Both the position numbers and the translations under genes were made by a program. Shown here piece by piece: positions 53,613 to 63,163 of a stretch of 64,000 nt of DNA (position 1 is the stretch's first letter; every line of letters starts with the position of its first letter). This DNA comes from Sphingopyxis sp. YF1 (GTDB lineage: Bacteria; Pseudomonadota; Alphaproteobacteria; Sphingomonadales; Sphingomonadaceae), in assembly GCF_022701295.1 (NCBI RefSeq), contig NZ_CP033204.1, positions 682,001 to 746,000 of the forward strand, written 5' to 3'. The notes under the pieces were generated by a model. It did not search any database. It saw nothing but the letters and a program-made list of their open reading frames with translations, and had not been told where the DNA came from.

Positions 53613-54820
53613 ACAGTCCCCCGTTCCGCTATTCTCATCATGGTGAGCGCCGACAGCATCGCGCGTTCGGCGAGGCTGTCGACGATCAGGAATTCGTCCG
53701 AAGAGTGGATGGCGCCGCCGCGCGGTCCCATCGTATCGACCACCGGAATGCCGCACGCGGCGATATTGTTACCGTCGCACACGCCGCCGGTCGCGTGCCA
53801 GCCGATCGGCGGCAGGCCGAGCGCGGCGCCGCAGTCGCGCACCAGTTCGAAGAGGCGCGTCGCGGCGGCGTCGAGCGGCTTGGGCGGGCGGTTGAAACCG
53901 CCGTGGAGGTGGCAGTGGACGTCATGGTCGCGCTGGATGTTGGCGATAGTGTCGCGCAGCGTGGCTTCGGCGGCGACCATGGCGGCGGGGGTCATCGGGC
54001 GCATGTTGACGCGCAGGATGGCCTGGTCGGGCACGACATTATTCGGTCCGCCGCCGTCGATTTTTGCAGGATTAACCTTTAATTCCAACGATTTGAGTGC
54101 GTTCAGTCGGACCGCGAGGTCGGCGGCCGCGACAAGGGCGTTGCGCCCCTCCTCGGGGTTGCGCCCGGCGTGCGCCGAACGGCCGTGGATAAGGACGCTG
54201 AAGTTGCCGCTGCCCGGCCGCGCGCCCGCGAGCGTGCCGTCGGGCAGCGCGGGTTCGTAGGTCAGCGCAGCGGTTTTGCCCCGCGCGAGTTCGGCGATCA
54301 GCGCGGCGGAGGCATGGCTGCCCGTCTCCTCGTCGCTGTTGATCATCACGTCATAGCCGATGCGCTCGGCGAGCGGCGAAGCCTCGAGCGCGGTGAGCGC
54401 TGCAAGGATCACCGAAATCCCCGCCTTCATGTCGGCGGTGCCGGGGCCGTTGAGCAAGCCGGGCTCCAGCCATTTGAGCGTCTGGAACGGATGGTCGGCG
54501 GCGAACACCGTGTCCATATGTCCGGTGAGCAGCAACTGCACCGGCGCCTCCGGGCGCACGCGAAGGTGCAGATGGTCGCCGCGCTGTGTGGTCCGGATGG
54601 TGCCCGCGGCATCGACGCTTTCGACCGGATCGGGCGTGACGAGGCGGATGGTGCCGGGCAGCACGGCAAAGGCGTCGGCAAGCATGGCCGCGACCGTTTT
54701 GAGTCCCGCAAGGTTGCCGGTGCCGCTGTTCACCGCCGCCCAGCGCTCGACCTGCGCGAGCATCGGGGCGTCGGCGGCGCGTTCGAGCGTCGCGCTTTCG
54801 GTGACGGTGAGGCGGGTCAT
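53609..54820 (-). CDS. M20-family zinc peptidase, carboxypeptidase G2-like; candidate desuccinylase
   Basis: 403 residues. Metal ligands visible in TGHMDTVF, GPGTADMKAG, NSDEETGS and a C-terminal His (AIHSSDEF); the dimerisation domain begins at SVLIHGRSAHAG. CPG2-type enzymes release glutamate from N-acyl-glutamates. It is the first gene of the operon with astA and astB and is translationally coupled to astA. As no astE is present here, cleavage of N-succinylglutamate (or N-succinylornithine) is a reasonable inference, but not proven. ATG 54820 has only a weak RBS. Confidence 0.85.
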   Translation of the reverse strand: MTRLTVTESATLERAADAPMLAQVERWAAVNSGTGNLAGLKTVAAMLADAFAVLPGTIRLVTPDPVESVDAAGTIRTTQRGDHLHLRVRPEAPVQLLLTGHMDTVFAADHPFQTLKWLEPGLLNGPGTADMKAGISVILAALTALEASPLAERIGYDVMINSDEETGSHASAALIAELARGKTAALTYEPALPDGTLAGARPGSGNFSVLIHGRSAHAGRNPEEGRNALVAAADLAVRLNALKSLELKVNPAKIDGGGPNNVVPDQAILRVNMRPMTPAAMVAAEATLRDTIANIQRDHDVHCHLHGGFNRPPKPLDAAATRLFELVRDCGAALGLPPIGWHATGGVCDGNNIAACGIPVVDTMGPRGGAIHSSDEFLIVDSLAERAMLSALTMMRIAERGTV

Positions 54821-54878
54821 GGAGACGCTATAGCGAGCGGCGAGGGGCTTTGGCACCCCCTCTCATCGCCCCGGTCGA

Positions 54879-57800
54879 TCAGCGCCAGAGCGGACTGGGA
54901 AATTCGGCGTCGAGCCGGCGAAGGAGGATTTGGGTTTCTTGCAGCGTAGGAGCATCGGATTTCAGCCAAGCGACGAAATTCGACAGCGCCGAATGGTCGT
55001 CATCGAGGCTCAGTTCCCCCTGACGCAGCCCATATAATACCAGCAAGGCGATATGGCCGTGAGTGTATCGCAAGGCGGGCATGCTCATCGGCTGCAGCCC
55101 CGGGGCGAACACGGTGCCCGAGCCGATGATAGCCGCAATGACGCGCATGATGCCGAACGGATCAATATTATACTGCTGGGGGCCGCCGAGCGACAGGCAT
55201 ATCGACCAGAGCTGGGCGCGATCCATCGGGGTCGGAATCGTCCGAACCATGATGACTTGCTGCACGCACCGGACGAGTTCGGACATGCCCAAGGGTGTGG
55301 TCGATTTTCCATAGGGTAGGAGGAGGGAGGTCAGGCGATACAAGGCATCACCGTCGGTCGGGAAGGCTGCGCACCAGCGGGCTATCGCGAGGGCCAGAGA
55401 TTCCGGAAGGTCGATCCGTTTTGAAAGGGTTTTACTGAGAAACACGAAATCGTGGGTTTTTCCCCATTTTTCGACCCATCGGATCAGTCCTGTTTCGACA
55501 AAATCATAGTCACCGCCCGTTTCGAGCCACGCGCGATAGAGAAAATCGGCCTCCCGGTGCGATCCATGCCGCGTAATCCAGTCCCGGATCTTCTCGCGGA
55601 CTATGTCGACTTCTCCCCCGGCTTTCAGCCAGCTGGCAAATATGAGTTGGGCATCGGCGTGTTCATGATGTTCACCGATCCAGCGTTCGATGTCCTCACG
55701 GACAAGGTCGAAGTCACCTGCGGCGTTCAGCCAGGCCGCATACACATGTTGTGCCTCGGGCCGTATGCCGTGGATGGCAATCCAGGCCATTATTTTGTCC
55801 CGAAGAGCAGCAGTGTCTCCGCTAGCGTCCAGCCATGCGGCAAGGATGAAGCTGGCCTCGACCAGCGTGCCATGCTCCGCAATCCAGGCGTCTATCGCTT
55901 CGCGAAGCGGGGCGATGTCACCTCCGGCGTCCAGCCACGCCTTATAGACGTAACTCGCTTCGGGCAGGTTCACATGGGCGGCGATCCAGGCGAGCGTTCC
56001 ATCCCGGAGCGCGTCGAGTTCGCCGGTGGCATGGAACCAAGCCGGATACATGTAGCTGGCTTCGGCGGAAGCGCCATGTTGCGCTATCCATGCCAGGGCT
56101 TTGTCGCGCACCGCATCGACGTCGTTTCCGCTGTTGAGCCAGGCGGTGTAGAGGAATCGCGCTTCCGGTTGGTCGCCATGCGCATCGAGCCATGCCAGCG
56201 CATCGTCGCGTATCGCATCAACATCGCCCCCGGCGTTCAGCCAGCTTCGAAATACAAAACTCGAATCCAGCAGCGTCCCGTATAGCGCGACCCATGATCG
56301 CACGATGTCGCGTATGTCATCGGTTGCTCCGCCAGCGTCCAGCCAAGCCGTGCACGCGAAACGCATTTCCGGCAGCGTGCTATATTCCTCCATCCAGGCC
56401 AGGACGTAGGGCCGCACGACGCCGGGATCTTCCCCGGCATTCAGCCAGGCGGCATAGAGAAATTGGGCGTCCAGCCGGGTCCCGTACTTGTCGATCCAGG
56501 CAAGCGCACCCTGCCTCACGAGATTGGCATCGCCCTGGGCGTTCAGCCAGGCTGCATAGACGAAGCTGGCGCGCAAAACCGTGCTGTTGCCTGTCAGCCA
56601 ATTGCTGACCTGCTGGCGCAAATCGTCGGGTGGTTCGCCCGATCGCAGCAATTGGGTCAACATGTAGTGCGTGGTTTCGGACCGCGGAAATTCGTCGACG
56701 TTTCGAACGGCGCGATCGCGGAAGCGGCCGGGATCCAACGCATAAGCACGTCTGAGCACCAAGTTTGAAAACTGCCCCGCTTGCCATGCAAGCTCGAGCA
56801 AGTCGGCGAGCGCTTCGGTCTGCGCATTGGTCGCCGCTGTTTGCCGCGAGGCGGCGGCTTCCCCCGCGAGGCGGCAGAGCTGGACGTCAAGCGCCCTGCT
56901 TGCCTCGACGATGGGGCGGATCAAGTCGTCGATCTGGAGCAGTGCCAGCTTCTCGTCGAAATCGAGGAGGCGGCCGTCGAGCAGGATGCCTGCCCATTGA
57001 GGCGCCTGCGCCGCATGGCGGGCGTGGAGTGTTGCCGCGATCGTCCCGCCGCACAGCGCCTCGAACCGCGGATCCTGCGCCTGGCGTTCGAGCGCGATCA
57101 GTGCCGGCAGCAGCGCGTCGCGGCCGGCGGCTTCGTCGAGGAGGTCGATGACGCGATCGGTGGCGGCGTGCGGCGCCTCGAAGATCCAGCGCCCGACGAG
57201 CGCGTCGGCGAGCACGTCGTGCGCGGCGTAACAGAGCGCGCCATCGTCTTCGATCCAGCGGTCGGTGCGGAGCCGTGACAGCTGGTTCGTGTCGCCCGCC
57301 GCCAACTCGTCGAGTTCCGCACGGGAGCAGGGGAGGGCGAGACCGATACGGGCCAGCGTCTGCTGCTGCGCCTGTCCGCCGCCGGCGAGCAGCAGGATGA
57401 TGCGCTGCTGCATCCACGCGTCGAAACCGTCCGCGTTCAGCAGGCCGCCGAATTGGCTGTCGAATGCCGCGCGGTGGCGGCGGAACAGATAGACGGCGAA
57501 GGCGGCGAGCACGGGGACGCCGTGGCAGACGCGTTCGAGCGCGTCGGCATCGGGAAAGCGTTCGAGTGCGAGGATTGACTGTGTGACCCATTGGGCGAAG
57601 CCCTCCTCGCCTCCGAGCGGGGATGCCAGGTGGGCCTGTTTCGGGCGGAGTGCGGCGAGGCTTCCGTGCACCTGGTTGGTCGCGCTCGAACGGCAGGTCG
57701 CGATGATCCGGATTCGGTGTCCTGCCTCGGCTTCGAGATATTCGGCCGCCTCCGCGATATCGGCGAGCTTGGCGATCGCCTCGGCATAGTCGGCCATCAG

Positions 57801-58733
57801 CAAGATCGAAGCCGGCTGCGAATAGCGGCCTGCGAGCGTTTCGAGCGAGGTATAGTCGGCGCTCCGGCCGAGTTGGTAGATGTCGAAGCCATGGTCCGCG
57901 CTGCCCAGCCCGCTCGCCAGTTCGTGCGCGAGGCGTGTCTTGCCGACCCCGCCGGGCCCAGAAATGAGCAGGCCGTGGGCGGTATTTCCGGCGAGGTCGG
58001 CTATCAGGTCGCCCTCGCGCCGTTCGATGCGCGCCGCCCCCGGCTGAGCCGCATATTCGTCGCGCGAAAAATAGCGCAGGCTCCCCTGGTTGAGGAAGGT
58101 GCGAAAGCTGGTCTCGCCGCCCGGCGCTGCGTCGAAGAGTTCGATCCCCTTGGGCAGGCCGCGAAACCAGCGAAAGGCGAGCGCGGGGTGGCGTTCGAGT
58201 TCGCTGTGGAACCAGTCCCAGCGCAGCACGCGGATTGCGCCGGCGGTGGCTGCCAGATGGCGAAGCTCGTCGACTCCGGCGTCGACCAGCTCGCCGAGGT
58301 CCTCGGCGATTATCTTTTCGAGCTCCCGCACTTCCGCGTCGGAGAGGGAAAGGGTGATGCAGAAGCGATAGCAGACGACCGGGCGGTCGCGGTCGAGCCA
58401 CGCGCGATAGGGTGACGCCTGCCGCGTCGCCGGGGCAGCGGACAGCGCCGGCAGGTTGGTCTTCAGATTCTTGAAGACCTCTTTCCAACGCGCCTTCGCC
58501 TGGCTGAAGCCCCCCGATCCGATGAATTTGCATTCGGCGATGGCGAGCTCGCCCGGATCGCTGAAACGGTCGGCCAGATCGACCGCGCCGTCGCGCCCGC
58601 GCGCCAAACGCTTTTCCAGGCCGGGCATTTCCCCCGAAATCGTGAGACATTCGAACACGAAATCCTCGAAATCGTCTCCGTTGTCTTTGATTTTTCTTTT
58701 TCGGGAACCGAAATCGAAGGACGCGTCGGACAT
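54879..58733 (-). CDS. STAND NTPase with N-terminal nuclease-like domain and 12 C-terminal repeats (Avs-type architecture)
   Basis: 1284 residues in three parts. (1) Residues 1 to about 130 look like a restriction-endonuclease/Mrr fold: FEDFVFECL (22-30), D48 and D52, and E67-C-K69 fit a PD-(D/E)xK site. (2) An NTPase follows with Walker A GPGGVGKT (259-266), Walker B-like ILLMADYAEA (310-319) and IIATCRSS (344-350), as in STAND switches, then a helical region. (3) Twelve consecutive 34-residue repeats (688-1095) of pattern A-x-F-[VL]-Y-x-A-W-L-[ND]-A-G-G-D-x(4)-R-x(4)-A-W, and an unrelated tail. Avs antiviral proteins share this order and sense phage terminase or portal. It is a lone gene between ast and a GGDEF gene. 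Defence function is inferred. Confidence 0.78.
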   Translation of the reverse strand: MSDASFDFGSRKRKIKDNGDDFEDFVFECLTISGEMPGLEKRLARGRDGAVDLADRFSDPGELAIAECKFIGSGGFSQAKARWKEVFKNLKTNLPALSAAPATRQASPYRAWLDRDRPVVCYRFCITLSLSDAEVRELEKIIAEDLGELVDAGVDELRHLAATAGAIRVLRWDWFHSELERHPALAFRWFRGLPKGIELFDAAPGGETSFRTFLNQGSLRYFSRDEYAAQPGAARIERREGDLIADLAGNTAHGLLISGPGGVGKTRLAHELASGLGSADHGFDIYQLGRSADYTSLETLAGRYSQPASILLMADYAEAIAKLADIAEAAEYLEAEAGHRIRIIATCRSSATNQVHGSLAALRPKQAHLASPLGGEEGFAQWVTQSILALERFPDADALERVCHGVPVLAAFAVYLFRRHRAAFDSQFGGLLNADGFDAWMQQRIILLLAGGGQAQQQTLARIGLALPCSRAELDELAAGDTNQLSRLRTDRWIEDDGALCYAAHDVLADALVGRWIFEAPHAATDRVIDLLDEAAGRDALLPALIALERQAQDPRFEALCGGTIAATLHARHAAQAPQWAGILLDGRLLDFDEKLALLQIDDLIRPIVEASRALDVQLCRLAGEAAASRQTAATNAQTEALADLLELAWQAGQFSNLVLRRAYALDPGRFRDRAVRNVDEFPRSETTHYMLTQLLRSGEPPDDLRQQVSNWLTGNSTVLRASFVYAAWLNAQGDANLVRQGALAWIDKYGTRLDAQFLYAAWLNAGEDPGVVRPYVLAWMEEYSTLPEMRFACTAWLDAGGATDDIRDIVRSWVALYGTLLDSSFVFRSWLNAGGDVDAIRDDALAWLDAHGDQPEARFLYTAWLNSGNDVDAVRDKALAWIAQHGASAEASYMYPAWFHATGELDALRDGTLAWIAAHVNLPEASYVYKAWLDAGGDIAPLREAIDAWIAEHGTLVEASFILAAWLDASGDTAALRDKIMAWIAIHGIRPEAQHVYAAWLNAAGDFDLVREDIERWIGEHHEHADAQLIFASWLKAGGEVDIVREKIRDWITRHGSHREADFLYRAWLETGGDYDFVETGLIRWVEKWGKTHDFVFLSKTLSKRIDLPESLALAIARWCAAFPTDGDALYRLTSLLLPYGKSTTPLGMSELVRCVQQVIMVRTIPTPMDRAQLWSICLSLGGPQQYNIDPFGIMRVIAAIIGSGTVFAPGLQPMSMPALRYTHGHIALLVLYGLRQGELSLDDDHSALSNFVAWLKSDAPTLQETQILLRRLDAEFPSPLWR
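55449..56672 (-). repeat. Array of twelve 102-bp repeats encoding the 34-residue sensor units
   Basis: Twelve in-frame units without gaps, codons 688-1095 of the STAND gene. All share the AW core (YAAWLNAG...R...AWI) but diverge at the first residues and in the last eight, so the array is old enough to have drifted at DNA level while keeping exact unit length. TPR/Sel1-like helical pairs are the probable fold. Confidence 0.85.
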
Positions 58734-58983
58734 GATGATTGATTAACCGGGCATGGGAACGAGTCAATCCGGACGCCAATGCCTTTCGACAGACGTTTTT
58801 TTGGGCCGGCGCGGATAGACTGCGCATCGCGGCCGGTTCGCGACGGCACTGCGGGAGGCACTGCCGTTCCGCATGATACCGTGACGTGCTGGCGAGCTTG
58901 CAAAATCGGGTTCATGGAGCCGCATTAACCAAAGATTCGCTTCGCCGATCCTACGACGGACGAAAGCATCGCAGAACGGGTCC

Positions 58984-60174
58984 ATGACAGCAGCGTTCGT
59001 CCTCGGTATCAACATGGCCATCGCCGCCATCTTCGCCATCGCCTTCGGGGTTGTCGCGGCGACGAATCGCGGCGCGTCGGGGGCGCGGTGGCTCGCGGCC
59101 GGCTATGGCATGGGCATCGTCGACATCGTGCTCGAATTCCTGCTGACGCAGCAGGTCGATCCGACCCCGGTCGGGGTCGGCATTTTCCTCGTCTTCCTGC
59201 TCGCGCAGACCTTCTGCCTGATCGGGGTTGCGCATCATTATCGTGTCGCGCCGCCGTGGCGCCCGATGGCGGCCATCTGGTGCCTCACCATCCTTGCGGT
59301 GCCGCTGCTCTTCTCGATGCCCTACGGCTCGTCGCTGCGGCTCGCGCTGTACCAGCTGCCCTATTTCGCAATGCAGGCGCTGTTCGCCTTCGTTCTCTGG
59401 CGCTCGCGGCGGCGGCAGGCGCTCGACCTGCTGCTTTTCGCGCTGCAGATTGTCGCCGCGCTGCTCTATCTCGCCAAGCCGGCGATCGCGACGTTTGTCG
59501 GGCGCGCCGACGCGCCGCAGGGCTATATGGATACAACTTACGCCGCAATTTCGCAGAGCGGGAGCATGGTGACGCTGATCGCGATCGCGCTGGTGCTGCT
59601 GCTGGTGATGATGCGCGATACCGCGGCCGAAATGGCCGCGCGCTCCGAAACCGATGTCCTGTCGGGACTGTTCAACCGGCGCGGTTTTGACACGCGCGCC
59701 GAAGCGGCGCTAGCGCGCGCGCGTCGGCTCGGCGAGCCGGCGGTTCTGATCGCCGCCGACCTCGATCATTTCAAGGCGATCAACGACAGCTTCGGCCATG
59801 CCGCGGGCGACGGGGTGATTGCCGCCTTCGCGCGTCTGCTGCGCGAACGGATGCCGCCGGATGCGATCGTCGGCCGGCTCGGCGGCGAGGAGTTCGTCGT
59901 GTTCCTGCCCGGTGTCAATCTGGCCGAGGGGCGCGCCGGTGCTGAGGCGGCGCGCGTCGCCTTCGCGGGGGCGACGCCCGCAGAGACCGGGATCGCGCAG
60001 CGGGTGACCGCCTCCTTCGGCGTCGCGCAGCTCATGCCCGACGACAGCCTGTTCGACCTTGCGCGCCGCGCCGACGCCGCGCTCTATCGTGCGAAGGCGG
60101 GCGGGCGGAACCGCGTCGGCACCACGCTCGCCGAACTGTCCCCGGCGCCGCCTGCGCAAGCCGAAGCGGGATAA
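58984..60174 (+). CDS. Membrane-bound diguanylate cyclase (GGDEF)
   Basis: 396 residues. About seven transmembrane helices (residues 1-210) form an uncharacterised sensor, followed by a GGDEF domain: SETDVLSGLFNRRGFD, DLDHFKAINDSFGHAAGD and the active site GRLGGEEFVVFLP, so cyclase activity is likely. The allosteric RxxD inhibitory site expected five residues before GGEEF is absent. Makes cyclic di-GMP. Divergent from the STAND gene with a 250-bp shared upstream region in which I saw no clear operator. Confidence 0.9.
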   Translation: MTAAFVLGINMAIAAIFAIAFGVVAATNRGASGARWLAAGYGMGIVDIVLEFLLTQQVDPTPVGVGIFLVFLLAQTFCLIGVAHHYRVAPPWRPMAAIWCLTILAVPLLFSMPYGSSLRLALYQLPYFAMQALFAFVLWRSRRRQALDLLLFALQIVAALLYLAKPAIATFVGRADAPQGYMDTTYAAISQSGSMVTLIAIALVLLLVMMRDTAAEMAARSETDVLSGLFNRRGFDTRAEAALARARRLGEPAVLIAADLDHFKAINDSFGHAAGDGVIAAFARLLRERMPPDAIVGRLGGEEFVVFLPGVNLAEGRAGAEAARVAFAGATPAETGIAQRVTASFGVAQLMPDDSLFDLARRADAALYRAKAGGRNRVGTTLAELSPAPPAQAEAG

Positions 60175-60302
60175 ATTTGCCGGCCGGGACCGGCGCGACC
60201 CGGCGATAAAGCGTATCGCACCCGGCCCGGCTTGGTCTATGGACCAGATGATGACCCGAAGCCGCCGGTCCATGCGCGCGCCTGCCGCGCCCCTCGCTCG
60301 CC

Positions 60303-61973
60303 ATGGCTGAGCGTCCCGCGGACGGCGGCTATGTCTTCAAGCCGCACGAGCGCCCGTTCATGCCGGGGTCGCCCGCTTCGCCCGACCATCCGGCGCTGCG
60401 CAAGGCGGGCTATCTGCTGATCGGCGTCTATCTCGCGCTCGTCGGCGGTTTCACCAACGGGCTGCTGATCGCCAATCTGACGACCTTGCAGGGGCATATG
60501 GGGCTGACCCCGGCCGAGGGCGGCTGGGTCACCGTCGCGTACAACATGACCAACGCGTGCATGAGCATATTGCTCTACAAGTCGCGCCAGCAATTCGGCA
60601 TCCAGCGCTTCGTGCGCGCGACGATGCTGGCGCTGCTGCTCGCCAATTTCCTCCAGCTGTTCGATGCCGGATACCGGCTCGAACTGGTCGCGCGCGGTGT
60701 ATCGGGGATCGCGGCGAGCGGCCTCTCGACGCTCGCGGCCTTCTACCTGATGCAGGGGCTGCCGGCCAAGGCGCGCATCGCGGGGTTCCTGATCGGCATC
60801 GGGCTGGGGCAGGTCGCGATCCCGCTGGCGCGCGCGATCTCGCCGCTGCTGCTGTTCGACGGCGATGTCGCCAACCTGTTCGTGTTGCAGTTCGCGCTGT
60901 CGCTCGTCGCGGTCGGACTGGTGAACATGCTGCAGCTGCCCCCCGGCGAGACGATCCGCTCGTTCGAGAAGCTCGACCTTCTGACCTTTCCGATGCTGGC
61001 GGTCGGTGTCGGACTGCTCTGCGCCTTTCTCGTCCAGGGACGCATTCTGTGGTGGACGACGCCCTGGCTGGGCGCCGCGCTCGCGGCATCGCTGCTGCTG
61101 ATCGGAATCGCCTTCCTGATCGAGCATAACCGCGCCAACCCGATGCTGCACACGCGCTGGATGGGCAGCCGCGCGCTGCTCAAATTCGCGCTGACCGGAG
61201 CGCTGGTCCGCGTGCTGACGTCGGAGCAGAATTTCGGCGCCACCGGGCTGCTCTCGGCGACGGGGATGGTGAACGACCAGCTGGTCAGCTATTATGCGGT
61301 GCTGACGCTCGCGACGCTGGCGGGGGCGCTGCTGTCGATCGCGCGGCTCGACCCGACCGACCTCCGGCGGCCGATCCTCGTCTCGCTCGCGGTGATCGCG
61401 GTGGGTGCGTTCCTCGACACGCATTCGGGGCTGCGCACCGGACCGATGAACCTCTATTTCTCGCAGGCCGCGATCGCCTTTGCCGCAGTCTATTTCATGG
61501 GGCCGATGCTGCTCGAGGGGCTGTTGCGCGCGCTGTCGCGCGGGCCCGCCTATATGGTCAGCTTCCTCGCGCTGTTCAGCCTGTCGCAGACGCTGGGCGG
61601 GCTGGCGGGGGTCGCGGCACTGTCGGCGTTCCACACGATCCGCACCAAGGCGCATCTGATGGTGCTGGGCGAGAGCCTGTCGACGAGCGATCCCGCCGTG
61701 GCGCAGGGCATCGCCGACCTCGCCGCGAGCCTGACCGGGACGATGACCGACCCGGCGCTGCGCAGCGCACTGGCGGGCGCGCAGGTCGTCCGCGAGGCGG
61801 CGCGCGAGGCGACGATCCTCGCGTTCAACGACGTGTTCTACGTGATCGGCGCGGCGTCGGCGACGGCGTTCGTCATCATGTTCCTGCGCTGGCTGTACGA
61901 CCGCCGGCGCGGCCACAACCCGCTCGCGCGCGAGCTGGAGGCATTGCAGAAGATGAGGGCCGGAAACGAATGA
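60303..61973 (+). CDS. MFS drug exporter, DHA2/EmrB family
   Basis: 556 residues with about 14 hydrophobic helices, the DHA2 topology. The loop region GLTPAEGGWVTVAYNMTNA and the overlap with a HlyD/EmrA gene mark it as the inner-membrane pump of a tripartite exporter. Drives efflux of hydrophobic toxic compounds with proton antiport. The stop overlaps the adaptor start (ATGA). Confidence 0.9.
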   Translation: MAERPADGGYVFKPHERPFMPGSPASPDHPALRKAGYLLIGVYLALVGGFTNGLLIANLTTLQGHMGLTPAEGGWVTVAYNMTNACMSILLYKSRQQFGIQRFVRATMLALLLANFLQLFDAGYRLELVARGVSGIAASGLSTLAAFYLMQGLPAKARIAGFLIGIGLGQVAIPLARAISPLLLFDGDVANLFVLQFALSLVAVGLVNMLQLPPGETIRSFEKLDLLTFPMLAVGVGLLCAFLVQGRILWWTTPWLGAALAASLLLIGIAFLIEHNRANPMLHTRWMGSRALLKFALTGALVRVLTSEQNFGATGLLSATGMVNDQLVSYYAVLTLATLAGALLSIARLDPTDLRRPILVSLAVIAVGAFLDTHSGLRTGPMNLYFSQAAIAFAAVYFMGPMLLEGLLRALSRGPAYMVSFLALFSLSQTLGGLAGVAALSAFHTIRTKAHLMVLGESLSTSDPAVAQGIADLAASLTGTMTDPALRSALAGAQVVREAAREATILAFNDVFYVIGAASATAFVIMFLRWLYDRRRGHNPLARELEALQKMRAGNE

Positions 61974-63163
61974 GCGACGAACGCAAAGAAACCGACGCAG
62001 GCGGCGCAGCGGCGAAGCCGGTGCCGCCGCCGGTCGCGCCGGCGCCCGAACCTGCCGCCGTCCTGCCGCCGGCCGAAGCGCCGGCCGCCGAACCCGCCGT
62101 GGAAAAGGAAGAGGAGGGGTGGAAGCCCGCGCCGCAGTCGCGCGGCCGCATCCTGCTGTTCGGCGCGCTGATCCTCGCGGGGGCGCTCGCCATTCTCTAC
62201 GCGTGGGGGCTGCCGCCCTTCCGCGCGTCGAGCCAGACCACCGACAATGCCTATGTCCGCGGCCAGACGACGATCATCGCGCCGCAGGTCGGTGGCTATG
62301 TCACCGAGGTTCTGGTGCAGGATTTCGAACCGGTGAAGGCGGGGCAATTGCTCGTCAAGATCGACGACAGCATCTATCGCCAGCGCGTCGCGCAGGGCGC
62401 CGCCAGCATCGCAGCGCAGACCGCCAGCCTCGACAACAGCGCGCAAAGCCAGCGGTCGGCCGAGGCGCAGGTCAAGGCGCAGGACGCCGCCGTCGCCAAC
62501 GCCCGCGCCCAGCTCCAGCGTGCACAGGCCGACATGCGGCGAGTCAGCGAGTTGGTCGACGCGGGCTCGGTATCGCTGCGCGAGCGCGACCAGACGCTCG
62601 CCGCGCTGCGTCAGGCGGAGGCGGGCGTCCGTCAGGCCGAGGCACAGCGCCAGATCGCGCTCGAACAGGTGCGCACGGTGACGGTCGGGCGCGGCGGTCT
62701 GGAGGCGGGGGTCCAGAATGCCAGGGCGACGCGCGACCTTGCCAACATCGACCTTCAGCGCACCATCGTCCGCGCGCCGCGCGCGGGCCGGCTCAGCGAA
62801 GTCACGGTGCGCGTCGGGCAGTTGGTCAATCCGGGGACCCAGATGATGTACCTGGTGCCGGAGAAGCACTGGGTTGTCGCCAATTTCAAGGAAGCGCAGA
62901 CCGCGAAGATCCGCGTCGGACAGCGCGCCACGATGAAGATCGACGCGCTCGGCGGCGCCGAACTGAAGGGGGTGGTCGAAAGCGTCGCCCCGGCCGCGGG
63001 CAGCGAGTTCAGCGTGATCAAGCCCGACACCGGATCGGGCAATTTCGTCAAGGTGCCGCAACGCATCGCGGTGCGCATCCGCATCGATCCGAAGCAGGAA
63101 CTCGCCGCGCGGCTCGGCCCGGGCATGTCGGTGGTCGCGACGATCCACACAGGGGTCGACTGA
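61970..63163 (+). CDS. HlyD/EmrA-family membrane fusion protein
   Basis: 397 residues: an N-terminal Pro/Ala/Glu-rich cytoplasmic stretch (about 55 residues, longer than EmrA), one transmembrane helix (ILLFGALILAGALAILYAW), a lipoyl half-motif (TTIIAPQVGGYVTEVLV), an alpha-helical hairpin rich in Ala/Gln (130-230) and the barrel-sandwich return RTIVRAPRAGRLSEVTV. Bridges the MFS pump and the outer-membrane channel. Overlaps both neighbours by one to four bases. Confidence 0.92.
   Translation: MSDERKETDAGGAAAKPVPPPVAPAPEPAAVLPPAEAPAAEPAVEKEEEGWKPAPQSRGRILLFGALILAGALAILYAWGLPPFRASSQTTDNAYVRGQTTIIAPQVGGYVTEVLVQDFEPVKAGQLLVKIDDSIYRQRVAQGAASIAAQTASLDNSAQSQRSAEAQVKAQDAAVANARAQLQRAQADMRRVSELVDAGSVSLRERDQTLAALRQAEAGVRQAEAQRQIALEQVRTVTVGRGGLEAGVQNARATRDLANIDLQRTIVRAPRAGRLSEVTVRVGQLVNPGTQMMYLVPEKHWVVANFKEAQTAKIRVGQRATMKIDALGGAELKGVVESVAPAAGSEFSVIKPDTGSGNFVKVPQRIAVRIRIDPKQELAARLGPGMSVVATIHTGVD

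Noticed and set aside
55449..56672. CRISPR-like array because of regular repeats
   Set aside because: The periodicity is 102 bp, in frame, diverged at DNA level and encodes a 34-residue protein repeat; no identical repeat/spacer structure.
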